A DNA stretch of 64,000 nt from Pratylenchus scribneri (Eukaryota > Nematoda > Chromadorea > Rhabditida > Pratylenchidae). A program made the position numbers and the translations under genes. The first letter of the stretch is position 1, and each line of letters starts with the position of its first letter. The notes under the pieces are model-generated. The model was not told where the DNA came from. It was given only the letters and a program-made list of their open reading frames with translations, and ran no database searches. Where the stretch lies: NCBI GenBank assembly GCA_030063045.1, contig JAQSEB010000247.1, positions 33,059 through 97,058 of the forward strand, written 5' to 3'. This document shows, piece by piece, positions 30,530 through 44,200 of this stretch.

Positions 30530-33500
30530 TCTGAAAAAACGAATTTTTCTTTATATCGTCTTCCCAATCCCAATCCATTTGAGACATCATTCTTTCGCCA
30601 CAATACCATCGAAGATGAAGGCGAGCTAAAAATGTACATATGAATATTTTTTTATAATTTTTTATCAAATAAACCTGGCCATATTCTTATCATTTGACTA
30701 AGACTTGTTATGTGTCCAGAAATTGAATCTGATGTCGTTCAATCCATCCAAGAGATTTTGCTAGACTTTTTCCACAATTTTTGTTGTTTATAGTGTTCCA
30801 GATAATTAGCCAAATCATTTTTCTCACCTGTTTGTACAATATAATTTTATATTGAAATATTGATTTTATTTTTTACCTAGCTGAGTCTTGATGCTGTTTC
30901 AGAATTCCATTATCAGTCTTTGACATTTTTTCACTTTTTTTCATTTTAGAATTATCAAAATATTTAGAGAATTAAACTAGACTAAAATATTTTAGATTAT
31001 TTATTTGAGAAATTTTATACGATTTTATTAATTTTCTCATCATGTATTAAAAACAAAAAAGCATACATGAAAAGTGAGAGATAACATAGTCAGAGAATTG
31101 GAAGAAATTCACAAATATCAACATCGATAAAAACAAAACAAATAATAAAAATAATTGAAACAAAATTGTCGATGTCTAAATAAAAGATTAAATTCTATTA
31201 ATTGAATTCTCCGGACAAATTTTAATTCTATCAAAGAATTCTGGTCAAAATGGATTTAAGCATGGATTTAATTGAGGTAATTATAAACATAATAAAAGAA
31301 GTAAAAGTGAAAATATTTAAAGGATGCTTATGATTCAGAGAATGTTCTGCTGATCTTGGAGGAATGCTTCCTGTTCGAAATTTGGTGTCTCCTAATTCTT
31401 GCTGATGATCAGGAAATCTCGAAGCGATCATGACGATTGCAAATCATCCACAGCCCAAAAATCTCAGCATTTTGGGAGAAATACAGGAAAGCGTCCAAAA
31501 ATAATAAATTAGCAGGTTTAATTATTAATATAAAAAATTTTAAACTAAGATTTTAAGTTAATAAATTCTACACAACTGTCCAAGATGGCACCACCACAAT
31601 TGAGTAATATTATTCTGGCATGTCTGGTCTTATTCAATCATTACAAATTGCCATGCGAATGGAAAGCGGAATATGAGGATATGAAGGTTTAAGAAAATAG
31701 AAATATTTATAAATAATTTTAATGTCTTCGAAAATATCGATTCGAGTAATGTTGAGGAATTCTATGAGACAAATTATCATGGATAGAAGATTGCAAAACA
31801 AAATAATTCTCAGGTAATTTCCATTACTCATTAAAAAGTTGATAAAAATTTAAAGGATGGAATGCTGACCAACCCAATACAAGATTTGGGAAATCTTCAG
31901 GATCGAAAATTTGCAATGGAGGCGAACGAGAAATTCAAGGTTTAAAAATGAATCTTTAAAACTAAAAAATAAAAAATTCAAAATGACATAATGAAATCAA
32001 AGAAGATGGAAAGTCTGCACCAGCTCTGTGATTTTTATGAGCATCGATGAACTCAATGAACTCAAATCGGAATCTAGCTCGGTGGTGATTTGGATGAAAA
32101 TTATAGTAAGATTTTTTAAAAAACAGTAAAATTATTAAATATTTAGTGTCGATGAAACTAATCCGGACTGATATGAACTCTTTAGACCAAATTGGCCAAA
32201 TTCGTGAAATTATCGACAAGAGAAGCAAGACTCAAGGTTTAGTACATTAAATTATTTTTTTTATCTTTGAGTCATTGAAGTTGTTGCTACATAGCGCAGA
32301 AATTCTAGGAATGAAAGTAGCACCGGCATTTTTTCCCAAAATGCGAAATTAAGGTTTTTTATATTCCAATTATTTGATAAAAATCTATTATTTTTTTAGT
32401 GAATTCTCTTGGACTTACAAAGCATATCTGCATTTATATTTAGTCTTGCAGCAGAAAATTCGGCTCTTCCATTTCTAATTCTTGTTTTTTTCGTAACTCT
32501 TTTATTTATTTTTACTATTAATTTTTAAATTTCAGTGAAACTTTTGTTGGAGCAGAAGTAACACAAACACCTTCGCTTTAAAACAAAAATGAAAGAGAAC
32601 TCTAAATTGTCAAGAATTTGGTGATATAAGGCTAGAATTCTCAATCAAAAAATTCTCAATATTATGCGACGTTTTCAAATTCTCATTGGAAATGGTGGAT
32701 CAAGGATACCAAGATTCAATCAGGTCATTTTATTCTAAATTATAATTAATTTCAATAATTTAAAAAGATCAACCTTCTCTAATGAGCAAATACTCTATGC
32801 AAAAGAAGTAAATAAGGACATTTTAAAATTCGCTCAAGCCTGCTTGCAAAACATGGTGACGATTCCATAATTTTTATTCGCGATGTAAGAATTTTTTTTA
32901 AAAATAATAAAATAACCATAATTCAGTGACGTGACAATAAATTGAAATCTGCAATTGCCCTTCAATTTTTTAAAAGTTCTAAAGATGAAAATCTCAAGAT
33001 TTTTGCGAAGGAATTTAAAAAATTACAATATAAGAAATTTTAGCGACATCATGGGCTTCAACTTAATCGATTTAAGTAATTGTAAGTTTTTAAATTCTAA
33101 ACAAACTTTTTTTCAAATCTTTTATCTCATTCACTTCACGGGAAATGGTGCTGGAAATGTTGCAAAATGGGAAATTTTAAAATCTGCACTGATAATTTCC
33201 TACAGGATTAAAATTTACGCAGGTTTCCTTTAATTTCATCAAATATCAAAATTAACATATCTCGAACCTTAGTTTTTAAATATTTCGGAAAATTTCAATT
33301 TCGGGCCAAAAATATTAAAGGTTTTATGGTTACGCTATTGAGTAATAAATTTTGAGGGTATACTAAATTTTTTGGGATAATAAAAACAAAGGTTTTATGG
33401 ATAAAATATTTGGTTTTTAGGAGAATGTTTATTTGAAATGGATTTAATTATGAAAAATAAAAAATAAATCAAAACAGAAGGCTTTTGAATATAAATATCT

Positions 33501-33910
33501 AATAAAGACTAGAATTAAGATAGTTTATTAAAATTCCATAAAATTTGATGAAAAATAGATTGAGCTTTGAAATATTAGATAAATAATCTATTTTATTCTT
33601 CTAGAATTCTCAATTGCAATCAATTTGTGTGTTTATAAATTTCTCGGACAAAATTCTAGCAAAATCTTGAATGGATGGAACACCAGCAAAATGCTTTATA
33701 TTGCCAATTACAATTCTTTCGTAGATAAGAGGATTATGGCCAGGTTTATTTTATAAAAAAATTATTGAAATAATCATATGCAAATTTTTAGTTCACCTTC
33801 ATCTTATTCAATTGAGTCATTACCAAAGGTCTTATGGTTCAATACGATGGCAATGATGGAGAGATGAAGAATTATGTTTTTCCAATGAACACATTCGATC
33901 ATGATTAAGT
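30530..33910. pseudogene. Decayed multi-exon locus of unknown identity
   Basis: Many short open blocks with plausible splice sites, mostly on the plus strand with donors of the form AAG|GTTTA. Examples: MDLSMDLIE (31,251-31,277) joining DAYDSENVLLILEEC (one TGA inside the next block); LVLFNHYKLPCEWKAEYEDM ending at 31,687; DGMLTNPIQDLGNLQDRKF (31,858-31,940); SMKLIRTDMNSLDQIGQI (32,147-32,239); FSIAINLCVYKFLGQNSSK with NGWNTSKMLYIANY (33,606-33,743); and QYDGNDGEMKNYVFPMNTF before a stop near 33,908. Frames do not connect without shifts, so this appears to be a pseudogene or a misread. Minus-strand blocks also occur near 30.6-30.9 kb. No family recognised. Confidence 0.35.
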
Positions 33911-34391
33911 TATGATATTTTTTAATGCAATTTGAATTTATTTATAAATTATTTAATAAAAATTATAATTTATTATTACAGGTAAAAATATTATGAATTT
34001 AGGTAGTATATTAAGAATATTTTAAAAATAGGGGTCATTTTCATCATATACTAAAAAATAGGTAACAACATATTGTTGAAATTAATCCTCATTCTTAACA
34101 TATTTTTCCTCCCCATTTTGAATAGATATTGAAAATAATGTATCGGAATATCCTGAAATTGATTGTAATTTTGAAAATATTTTTCCACACTATTTTGAAT
34201 GGATATTGAAAATAATATATCGAAATATTCTGAAAATGATTGTAATTTTGAAAATATTTTTCTACACTATTTTGAATGGGATATTGAAAATATGGTCCTA
34301 AAAGATTTTGAAAATGCTCAGAATTGTTAAATTTTTTAAGTGCACTTGTACGAATCGAAACCATTTTGTCATCTAATTCCATCGTGATAAG

Positions 34392-34468
34392 CAGGGCGGG
34401 GATCGAAATTTCGATTTTCGATTCGATCTCCGAAATTTCGAAGTTTTTGAATTTCGACCCCTGCCCTG
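34392..34468. mobile_element. 77-bp micro-MITE with 8-bp target duplication
   Basis: CAGGGCGGGGATCGAAATT at the left and its inverted form ending CGACCCCTGCCCTG at the right, flanked by exact GTGATAAG copies (34,384-34,391 and 34,469-34,476). The arms are GAAATTTCG iterations. Too short to encode anything. Confidence 0.85.
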
Positions 34469-36596
34469 GTGATAAGAGATTAAAATTGCCATGAAAATAC
34501 ACTGGAAGAGGCAGAGTACTAAATCAAATATTAATTTTACATCAGAACCTATCCTGGTCCTAATTTAACATTTTTTTTCTACTTCTCTTGTCAAAAAATT
34601 GAAATAGTAAGTGTCAACTTTAGCTTAGCAAAAAATTTAGGGCCAACATATATCTTAGATAGTAAAAAAATAAAAATTTTTTTCAAAAATATAGAAAAAT
34701 AACTGATAACATTACAAAAATTATTATATTTTATTATTGGACCTTAATAGATTAACACTTGGCTTTTCATAATAACTAATAATCAGCTAATATATTTTAA
34801 ATGTTGTCAGCAGAAATTTTTTATGTACAATTATATTTAAGTACCTTTCATGATTATGATGCCCAATTTTGAAAATCCGATTGTCATTATCAACGCCGGC
34901 CTTTGCCAGACATGGCGGATTTTGATTTCGCTCCTCGCAAGCCCATACATTTTTTGGTTGTCTTTCATAGACAAATCCATCATGAAGCATATAATAACCA
35001 CCCAATTCATGTCTCGCATATTCTACCAATCCTTCCATATCTTTGTAAATAAAATGTAGCTTTTTAAAACAATCATTAATTATTTTTATACTCTTAATAA
35101 TTTCCTTTATCAACAATTATGGAATTACTTATATTTAGAAATGGTGATGATTTTTTCAATTAGATAAGTTTATATATTACTCGACGAGAGATCGAAAGGT
35201 ATAGCACTCAAATTCCCAGCCCAATACTATAGTACACTCGCAAAGGATATTTTAGATATAATTCTGCTCAAAAAATACAAAAAAATTAAGAATTTTTGAA
35301 TTTCAAATATCAACACACGATTAAAGGAAAATATGTAACAAATTTCCTTTATTTTTTCAATAATGGATTTTTGTATTTGTTAGAGAATGGATTTATATTG
35401 ACGAAAATTCCTGAAATAAGAAATATTGGTGAAAATATAATTGCAAAGAAATAGTAAAAATATTGATGCAAATTTTTAAAAACCGATATATTTTAGCAGA
35501 AATTTTTAAAATTCATTTTCAAAAAATGTCTAAAAAGGGCTTTTTTACTATTTTTCAAAAGTTGCAAAATTTCTTTTGAGAAAATTTCAACTTTTTTTTT
35601 CAACTATAAAATTCAATAAAAATTATCAAAAATCTTCAAAATTATGAAGAAAATTTCGAAAAAATTGGTAAAAAATACTGTAATATTGACGTTAATATTG
35701 AATGCGAGGCAAAATATTGATGAATATTGACAAAAATTATCGTAAAAAACCAAATATTGATATCAATAAAAAATGACAATTATTTATTCATTAGAATTAC
35801 CTTGTTCTTGTTCCACTATTTTGCCTTTATGATTGTGTTGCATGGTAATTTCAATGTATTCTTCATTCTCGATAATAGCTCTTCCTGGGCAATTGCCTAT
35901 GAAATTCTTTTCACAACGAAGATAGATTTTCTCCTCTCTTTGCATCCTATAAACATAGACGAAGCGATCCACATAAAATTGCTTATGTTTATTTAAATAT
36001 TGCAAATTTTGTCGCGTAACAGGATCTGAAAAATAAAATAATACATTTTGCAACCTCGTTTAAGTGTTTAATGATTCAGATTAGCCGAAAAATTCTTTTG
36101 AAAAAAATATGAATTTAATCAATAATTATCAATTTTTTAAACAAATTAATTAAAAATCGGTTTCGGATTTCGTAGACATCGAAATATCATCTTTAATAAA
36201 ATTTATTCAAATATTACTCTATATTCTATAATATAGAAAATATGTATAGATTTCATCAAATCGTTTAATTAATTAGTTTGAAATTAATTATACCTTTAAA
36301 ATGCTCATATGTCTCTTTTCCTTTTAGTCTTTCTGAATGTGGAATATGGTTATGTTCATTAATGATGATTATTTGATTATTATCATTCACTTTCACCTCT
36401 CCCATACATTCTATTTCGGTGTTTCTTTCCTCACACATCCATATTCCGGATTCTCTTGATTCTGGTATAAAATTTTTTGCATTCAAATAAATATATCCAA
36501 AATGAACGAGCAAATATCCTCCATATTCATTTCTCACATATTTTGCTGCTAAGAATTTTTTTTATTAGAAATGATTAGTCAGTGCATAGTTTCTAC

Positions 36597-37415
36597 CAGG
36601 GCTGGGGGTAATAGTTGACTTTGTACAACACCCTTTTTCCAAAAAAAATTTCTGATTTTATTTTTCGCTAAAAACTTGTAATACTTGTAATTAGGGGTTT
36701 ACAATGGGGAATCCGAATTTGGCATTTATTTTTCACGAATTAAATTTCCTCAATCAGTATAGGTTTACAAACCGGTTTCGAAAAACTGAACTTTGGTATT
36801 TTGTGGCATATTATACATGATTCAACGTGTTTTGATGTGCTGATTACGAATCTGTTATCGGTTTTGCATAAAACCCAAAAATTAAAAAGTTATGGTCATT
36901 AAAAATTAATAAGGTGTCTACGTGCCACATGACTAAAATGGCGATAACTTTTTTATTTTTTGGTTTTATGCGAAACCGATTACAGATTCGTGATCATTTC
37001 GTCGAGGCGCAGCGAATGAACTATAATTTGACTAAATTTGACCAGGTAAAAATTTTTTATTAAAAATGCCCTTTGTCCCCCCTTTGTACTATCTTGATAA
37101 AAGTCGGCATATCTTACCATAATGGTAAGATATGTAAAAATGGACGTCAGATTCGGATTCCCCATCATTGAAAACCCCTAAATACACTTTTTTGCGAAAA
37201 ATAAAATAAAAAAATTTTTTCTGGAAAAAGGTGTGATACAATGTACAAAGTCAACTATTACCGGCTGGGTTCGGAACTCAAAAAAGCCGGAATTCCGGCA
37301 TTCGGAATCGGAATCGCATAGTAAAGGTAGCTAGCTACCTTTGCTTTTTTCATAAAATCGGAACTCAAACACCGTAATTCCGGCATTCGGAATCGGAATT
37401 CCGAACCCAGCCCTG
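36597..37415. mobile_element. CAGGGCTGGG MITE split by another TIR element
   Basis: Outer element: ends CAGGGCTGGG and CCGAACCCAGCCCTG with GGAATTCCGGCATTCGG arms, flanked by GTTTCTAC / GTGTCTAC (8 bp, one change). Inner element 36,607-37,262: perfect 20-bp-class inverted ends GGTAATAGTTGACTTTGTAC, bracketed by a GGCTGGG duplication (36,600-36,606; 37,263-37,269). The inner element therefore inserted later. The pair lies between the second SIR and second FLYWCH-a exons of gene E. Confidence 0.85.
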
Positions 37416-40400
37416 GTGTCTACTCTCTACTCTCTGAATTTAATATTTATAAGGTCCTATTAAAAAATTATTTTTATGTTGAATTCTAACTCAATGATTC
37501 ATCCAGCTTTTCTTCTGTTGGCCTGATTGATCCATGTGCTTTTCCAGTTTTCCTGATTGATTGTCGAATTATTCCACTTTCCATTTTTTTCTTTTTATTT
37601 ATTGATTCTATTTGCAAATTATCCAAACGTCTGATGGAACCGCTAAATCCAGTTCTGATAGATTCATTTGATGGTATTACATCTATGTCCATTGCTGTAT
37701 TTGGTTCGTAAATTTCGTTTGGTCTAATTGATCCAATTCCTTCCATTTTTCTGATTGATTGAATTTTTCCTAATTCTCCTATGAAATGTAATTTTAAAAT
37801 TATTTAAAGCTAAATAATTTGTCAAATTTTAAACTCGTATCATATTTAATATTGTTTATTCAAAAATTATGAACATTTATAATTATTTATGTCTTTTTGA
37901 TGAAATTTAAAATTATGAGATAAATTCTACATTAAATTCAATCTACTTTCTCATTCTAACCTAATCGTTTTATCTAAGTTATATATGAAACAAAAATGTT
38001 TTGTGAATTTCTAACGAAACCGATGTAAGTTTTGTGCTTAATGTTTATCATATAGAGTTGATTTATTTTTTATTGTTATTTATTTCCGATTCAAAGTCTT
38101 CATTTTATTAAAAACCACTTTGACTTTCTCATTTAAAATCATATTTGAGTATTTCTAGGGATTTTCATATTTTGGGAGTTGAATAAAATTTCTTTTTATT
38201 TTATTAAGTTACTTCATATATAACTTGAATTTTATGATAAAAGAATTCTAAACATAATAATTATAAAATGAAATAATAATTGAATGAATAATTATGTTCA
38301 CCAATTAAAATTACCTGTTGCCATTATTTTGCCTTTATGAATGTGTTGAATGGTAATTTCGATGTGTTCATTTTCGATAAAAGCTCTTCCTGGGCAGTTG
38401 GAAGTGTTAAATTTTTCACATTTGTAATAAATTCGCTTTTCATCTGCTGCTCCATCATATGCATAGACGAATCCATCCACATACAATTTTTTTTGCTGAG
38501 TCAAATTTTGCAAATTTTCTTGTGAAAGAGGAACTAGGAAATATAATAATATTTTCAATCGTTAGTGATTTCGACTAGTACAATTCGTTTCTATTTTATA
38601 TAAAATTAAACTTAATATCAATTTAATCAAAAATTATCGATTATTTATAAAAATAAATTCAAAATTCGAATTTATATTATGATTATATATATCTAAGCCG
38701 TAGATTGGATTTAGCAAACATTTTAATATTAATTCAATATTAAATATTTTATATGCTCATCAAACTTTACTCCCTATGATCAGATATTTCATCAAATAAT
38801 TTAATTAAAAATTACTTAACCTTTAAAATGATCATATGTTTCTATTCCTTTCAGTCTTTCTGGACGTGGATGATTGCTATGTTCAATAATATTTAGTATT
38901 TGGTTAAAATTGTCCACTTGCACTAATGCCATACATTTTTCTTTGGTGTCTCTTTCTTCACACAACCATAATTGGGGTATTTTATTTCTAGGTATAAAAT
39001 TTTTTGCATTCAAATAAATGTATCCATCATGAACAAGTAAATATCCTCCATATTCATTTTTAATATATTTAACAGCTGAAAAATATTTATTAGAAATGAT
39101 TAATCAGTGTCTATTCTCTGGATTAAATTTTTATAATGTCATAATGAAAAATTATTTTTATGTTGAATTCTAACTAATTGATTCCTTTTGCTTTTTTTTC
39201 TATTGGCCTGATTGATCCATGTACTTTTCCAGTTTTTCTGATTGATTCACCAATAATACCAGCCTGCATTTTTTTGTTTTTCCTAATTGATTCAATTTTC
39301 AAATCATCCAAATGCCTAATTGAACCGCTTATACCAGTTCCCACCGGTTCTTGTGATTGGGATTCTTCTATTTCCATTGCCGTATATGGTTCGTTAAGAT
39401 CGAATGATCTAATTGATCCAATTCCTTTCATTCCTCTGATTGATTTAGTTTCTTCCATTCCACCGATTGGTTGTGTTTTTTCCATTTCTCTAATAAATCC
39501 AAGACTTGAAGCTTTTTCCATATCAATATCAGCAACCTTTTTAATAGAAGCAGTCTGAGTTGGAATCTCAGCAGAAATACGAATTGAATCGGGATTTGAT
39601 GGATTATCATTAGGATTCCGAATTGATTGGATTACATGTTTTGTTGGCCGAATTGAACCAGTTGATTTTTCCCTACTAGTGCTAAATAATTTTATTTATA
39701 AAAATAGAGTATAATATTATTTTTTTTTGAAAATTTTTTCATTTTTTAAAATCTTACAATCGATGTGTCAACAATTGCCGATATATCCTGATTCGAGAAT
39801 CTGGTATTATATTTTGAGTGAAGGTGAAATTTGTAAAAATATCACTGTTCCTTATAATTTGTTCGGCATACATCAACAGGAACACCCCACAATCCCAACC
39901 ATTCTTTTGAGATGGAATATCATCCCTATTTGTCCATTCAACTTGATTCATGTCCAAAAACACATTAAAATTGGCATATAAATTGTAAAAAAAATTGTTC
40001 AGGGCTGTTTGGAATTGCCAATATCGTTGTGTATTTTGGCCCATATATAATGAGTCACAAAAGACAATTTTATTTATATTCATATCAAACACTGCCAATG
40101 CCCAATGATTCCCGTAAATATGTGTTGGAATTAGCCAAAATCGAACCGAATGAATGTTGCCTTGCAAAATTTGTTGTTCCAGCCAATCAGTATTAATCAC
40201 ATTCGAATTCCAAAAAGTTGTTATAACATCGCTTGGTACAAATTTCGCATCTTCTCGATTTCGGGTTATCAATTCCAAATATGCATTTATCACAAAATTT
40301 TCCAACCATCCATGTGGATTGGCTAATGCATCCATATCTTCGGGATTCAATGCAGTAAAGAAACGTTCACTGCCAACATTTATTCCCTGATTATTCCTTA

Positions 40401-40826
40401 TCCGTGGCTGTACATGACTCGGCATGGCAGGAATTATTTCTACAGATTCATCGTCACTGCCTTCTTCCTTTATTATTGGCATGGGCATTTTTCGAATACT
40501 TTTACTAGCAGCATGAGAAATTTTAGATGGCTCTTTAAAAAGTGGATTTTTATAAATGAAGAATCATTTATAATATTGAAGTAGATAGATTTTTTTAAAT
40601 ATAATTTATGCTTAAAATCATTTGAAATATAATTTTTTTGGTTCAAAATCAAAAAATTTTTATATTACGAATTTTAGAAAAATTTGTAAAAAGTTTCTTT
40701 ATTCAAGATATGAGAAAATATTATAAAGCTAGATTGGGACAAAAATTACTCTCAATTAATGAATTTATTTATGAAATGGATGAAATTAGCTATTTCGGTA
40801 CAATTTTACATTTATTTCCATTATAC

Positions 40827-41428
40827 CTCGCTTACATAAAAACTGCATGCGTTTTTTCTGCATGCGTTTTTTCTGCATGCAGTTTCTGCAAATGGCTGGG
40901 TGCTCACATAAAATTTGCAGAAAATGCTTTGCAGAAAAACTGCAAATTTTATGTGAGCACTCAGCAATTTGCAATAGAATTTTATTACAAAATTAAAAAT
41001 CAGAAATTGGTTCAAAATTAAGCTAAAAAATTTTTTTAAAAGCACCATTGGATTAAGCATAGTCGAAAACCCCCGACGAAATTTTTCGGGATCGAAATTC
41101 CTACATTTTCATATGCGTTCAGAACTTGCAGAAAAAAATTTTCTGCAAAAAAATGATCGGCCGATCATTTCCAAAACTCTGCAAATGCGTCTACTTTTTT
41201 GCAGAAAACGCATTTTTATGTGAGCAAACAAATTTGCAGAAGACGCATTGTGCAGAAAACGCATTTTTATGTGAGCACCCAATTTGCGTTTTTTCTGCAT
41301 GCAGCTACTTTTTTGCAGAAAACGCATTTTTATGTGAGCACAATTTGCAGAAAACTGCATGCGGCAAATGCCCTTTTTTCCATTATCTTTTTTTCTGCAA
41401 AATTTTTGCGTTTTTTATGTGAGCGACG
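40827..41428. mobile_element. Fold-back MITE with GCAGAAAA/TATGTGAGC iterations
   Basis: Ends CCTCGCTTACATAAAAACTG and TTTTTTATGTGAGCGACG. The interior repeats TTTGCAGAAAACGCATTTTT and ATGTGAGCAC in both orientations many times. Small open frames here are repeat artefacts. Confidence 0.7.
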
Positions 41429-41748
41429 TATTATATAGATTCTTGTTGAATTAATTTTGGATGCCATAATCTTCCCCCCTCCAAAAAAAATATTATCACT
41501 CTAAAAAAGCTTCCCATAATACATTTTTTATCCCTCCAAATAATTTTTTATGCCCAATGCTTTTTTTAACTTATTATTGTTTTAAATAAATATTCAACAT
41601 GTCCTAATATACTAAACGGATTTGTTAGTAAACCATAAAGGGACAGTTAAATTCGCGCCTTTTTGGCGTTTTGTATTTTTTAAATTTTTAGACTTTTTGT
41701 CCTAAATTAACCACGTTCAGAAAGACTAAAAGGATTGGAGATATATAC

Positions 41749-42243
41749 TAGGGTTAATTACCCGTTGGCGGGTAGGATAGTCGGGTAGGGTACCCGGAAG
41801 GATTTTGGGCAAATTACCCGACCCGATACCCGAACCCCAAATACCCGCATTACCCGTTACCCGAACCTTGGCTACCCGACTACCCGCCTACCCGCAACCG
41901 CCATTTTTAACAGATTTTTGCCACTTTTTGGATCTATATACAGGATTTTTTTATTTTGAAGATGAGAACCATGTCCAATATGGTTATTTAAAAACAAATA
42001 AATATTAATAGAAGGAAGGATTTAGTAATGAAAAAAAAAAAGATTTAATTTTTTATTTGAACAATTTTTTAAAATTTGAATAAGCAAATTTTAAAAAAAT
42101 TTACAGTACCCCCAAACGAGTTCAGGTCGGTTACTACCCGCGGGTAATTTTCGAGGGTAGCCTACCCGACCCGATATCCGATCCCAAACCCGCATTACCC
42201 GATACCCTGTTTTTCATTACTCGGTCCCGGGTAATTAACCCTA
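41749..42243. mobile_element. hAT-like MITE (TAGGGTT ends), TACCCG-rich arms
   Basis: Exact 8-bp duplication ATATATAC at 41,741-41,748 and 42,244-42,251. Ends TAGGGTTAATTACCCG and CGGGTAATTAACCCTA; arms are iterated TACCCG/CGGGTA. Confidence 0.9.
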
Positions 42244-42566
42244 ATATATACACATTTTAAAGGACATATTATTGAATTGAAATTTTTGATAAAATACATA
42301 TACCTATATTTTCGATTGTAGGGAATAGATTAACATGCGAAAATAAAAAAAATTGATTAAAGCCATGAATATTTCGATATTTATGAAATCGAAACCGATA
42401 TTTAATTGATTTTTTATCAAATTGCCAATTCGTGTTTACATTGATACTGAGTAATTTTCTTTAAAGGGAATCATTTTCGGCTAGTCGGAATAGTTTAAAT
42501 TATTAAATTAAAAAAAAAAACAAATAATTAATGATTATTTTAAAAAGCTACATTTTATTTGCAAAG

Positions 42567-42757
42567 ATTCGGAAGGATTGGTTGAATATGCAAAACATGA
42601 ATTCGGTGGTTATTATATGCTTAATGAAGGATTTGTTTATGAAAGACAACCAAAAAATGCATGGGCTTGCGGGGAGCGAAAGGAAAATCCGCCATGTTTG
42701 GCAAAGTCTGTCGTTGATAGTGACAATCGGTTGATTTACAAAAGTTTACATCACTGA
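42567..42757 (+). pseudogene. Orphan FLYWCH-c exon
   Basis: Acceptor GCAAAG then SEGLVEYAKHEFGGYYMLNE and GFVYERQPKNAWACGERKEN; it loses the terminal HNHER and donor (reads LHH then stop). Closest to gene E's c exon but on the opposite strand. No other exon of this copy is nearby. Confidence 0.75.
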
Positions 42758-43119
42758 TATTAATACCCATTGTTCTGATCTAATTCCAGTCTATTATGAT
42801 TTTATTTAAATCTTTTCTGTTTTTTGTCTATTCTGATTTTATTTAATTTTTCCAAAATTAGTTGGCTAATTCCTGAATTAGCTAGGCCGCCTAGCTAAAA
42901 TGGGAATTTCCAAAATTAGCTAGCTAGTTCCGGAAATAGCTAATTACCAAAATTAGCGGCAACATATATATTTTCAAAAAAAGGAGCTTGTAATATAGCG
43001 CAAATAGTAAACATTTATTCCAATTCTTAAATTATGAATTCAAATGCTATCTTTCGTTATCTAAAAAATTAAAGAACATAAATATGAAAATTTCAATATA
43101 TTTTTCATTCTTCTTAGTT

Positions 43120-43210
43120 TCAATTATTTCTTTCGTGATTATGTTTAGCCCAAACATCTATCAAACCATCTTTGATATAGGCTCGGCCATGACAAATTTT
43201 ATGGTATAAT
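43120..43210 (-). pseudogene. Orphan terminal FLYWCH-e exon
   Basis: Acceptor AATCAG, then YHKICHGRAYIKDGLIDVWA and KHNHERNN, stop. Intact as an exon but with no upstream d exon on this strand nearby; a leftover of another gene copy. Confidence 0.75.
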
Positions 43211-43299
43211 CTGATTCAAATTTGAAAAGTTTAAAATTATTTATTCTATTGTTATTTGTACATAAAAAGAAAATTTATTATATAATTAATATTTCAATT

Positions 43300-43425
43300 A
43301 GGGGCTCGGCAGCATGGGATTAGGGTTGGGGGCTAGGGTTAGGTTTGTGCTCTGCTTCTTCGGCGAAATAGTGTGTAAATTTCAACTTTCGCGGATTTTC
43401 AATTTTCGCGGCAACATATCCATTA
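43300..43425. mobile_element. Fragment of TGTYGGCGC MITE
   Basis: The right half of the element (GGGGCTCGGCAGCATGGGAT through TTCGCGGCAACATATCC) matches 27,950-28,080; the left end is missing. Confidence 0.6.
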
Positions 43426-43649
43426 ATAAAAATATTTTTTACCATTTTAAAATTTACAGCCATAGAAAAGTATTGGAAATCTTGTTAATTACAATTTTAA
43501 TTTAGTAAATTTTTGTTCATTAAAATTTATTTTTTTAGATACAAGAAATGAATTGTAGAATTGAAGATCAAGTTGGATACAAGTCAGCCAGCAGAAAAAC
43601 TTCTTGAGAAAATTAGAGAGAAAGAAAATTTTATTTCCATTGGCTCAAA

Positions 43650-44200
43650 TTTTAGCAGCAATATAGTTTTATTTTTGTAAAAATAAAATATTATATAGAA
43701 AGGTTATTTTTAATGCTTTTATAGTTTTTTCGCCAGCCGATAAAATTTTGATTAATTTTATATAGATTGACCATAAATTTGAGATGTTGAAGTGGACAAC
43801 ACGCTTAATGAGGAATGGGATAAAATTAATATCAAAATTTTCTTCTCGAATATTCCTTTTTTAAAAATCAATCTATTTCTTTTCTATAGCTAATTCTAAA
43901 TTTAATGATGTCTCCAAAAAATTTAGAATATAATAATTTCTCTCATAAAAAATAAAAATATATTGTTTAAAAAATATTTTTATTATTTATTATCTAAAGC
44001 AAATAAACAAAATTCGAGAAGGAACATATAAATAATAAAAATTTCGTTTTATTTTTTCGAAATATCAATTTCTTCATTATAACATCGATCAAGACATTCA
44101 TTATATGGTCATTGGCTAAACAATTCTCAATAATTTGGTCTATTATGAAAAAGTTTTATTATTTTATATTTTCTTCATATTCGCATATGACTAGAATATG
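43650..44200 (-). pseudogene. Diverged copy of gene E's last exon and 3' flank
   Basis: 44,046-44,163 aligns with the e exon of gene E (28,444-28,534 and flanks) but has lost the Cys-Gly-Arg and HNH parts; 43,650-44,040 aligns with its 3' flank (28,080-28,440, including TATAGTTTTTT and TTTATT-GTTCAAAGCAAAT-like words). Remnant of a segmental duplication. Confidence 0.6.

Larger units (their letters stand above)
28444..40532 (-). pseudogene. Gene E: Ulp1-SIR-FLYWCH copy, probably broken
   Basis: Recognisable exons: Ulp1 40532-39758; SIR 39681-39175; FLYWCH a 39075-38821, b 38533-38315; SIR 37778-37491; a 36548-36294, b 36025-35801; c 35040-34845; terminal e 28534-28444. The protease keeps HWALAVFD, FCDSL and PSQKNGWDCGVF. 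Defects: no signal-peptide exon between 40,532 and D's 3' end at 45.3 kb; the first SIR exon has one base too many (A-run near 39,192-39,199), putting its donor in phase 2 before a phase-1 exon; and no FLYWCH-d exon was found in the 6.3 kb between c and e, an interval holding the unidentified locus at 30.5-33.9 kb. Layout is otherwise that of gene C, so E and C are tandem duplicates. A sequencing error in the A-run would remove one defect only. Confidence 0.75.

Noticed and set aside
40827..41428. Cysteine-rich secreted peptides (repeated QKKR/CEHP-like frames)
   Set aside because: Open frames arise from the GCAGAAAA/TATGTGAGC inverted iterations of a MITE on both strands.
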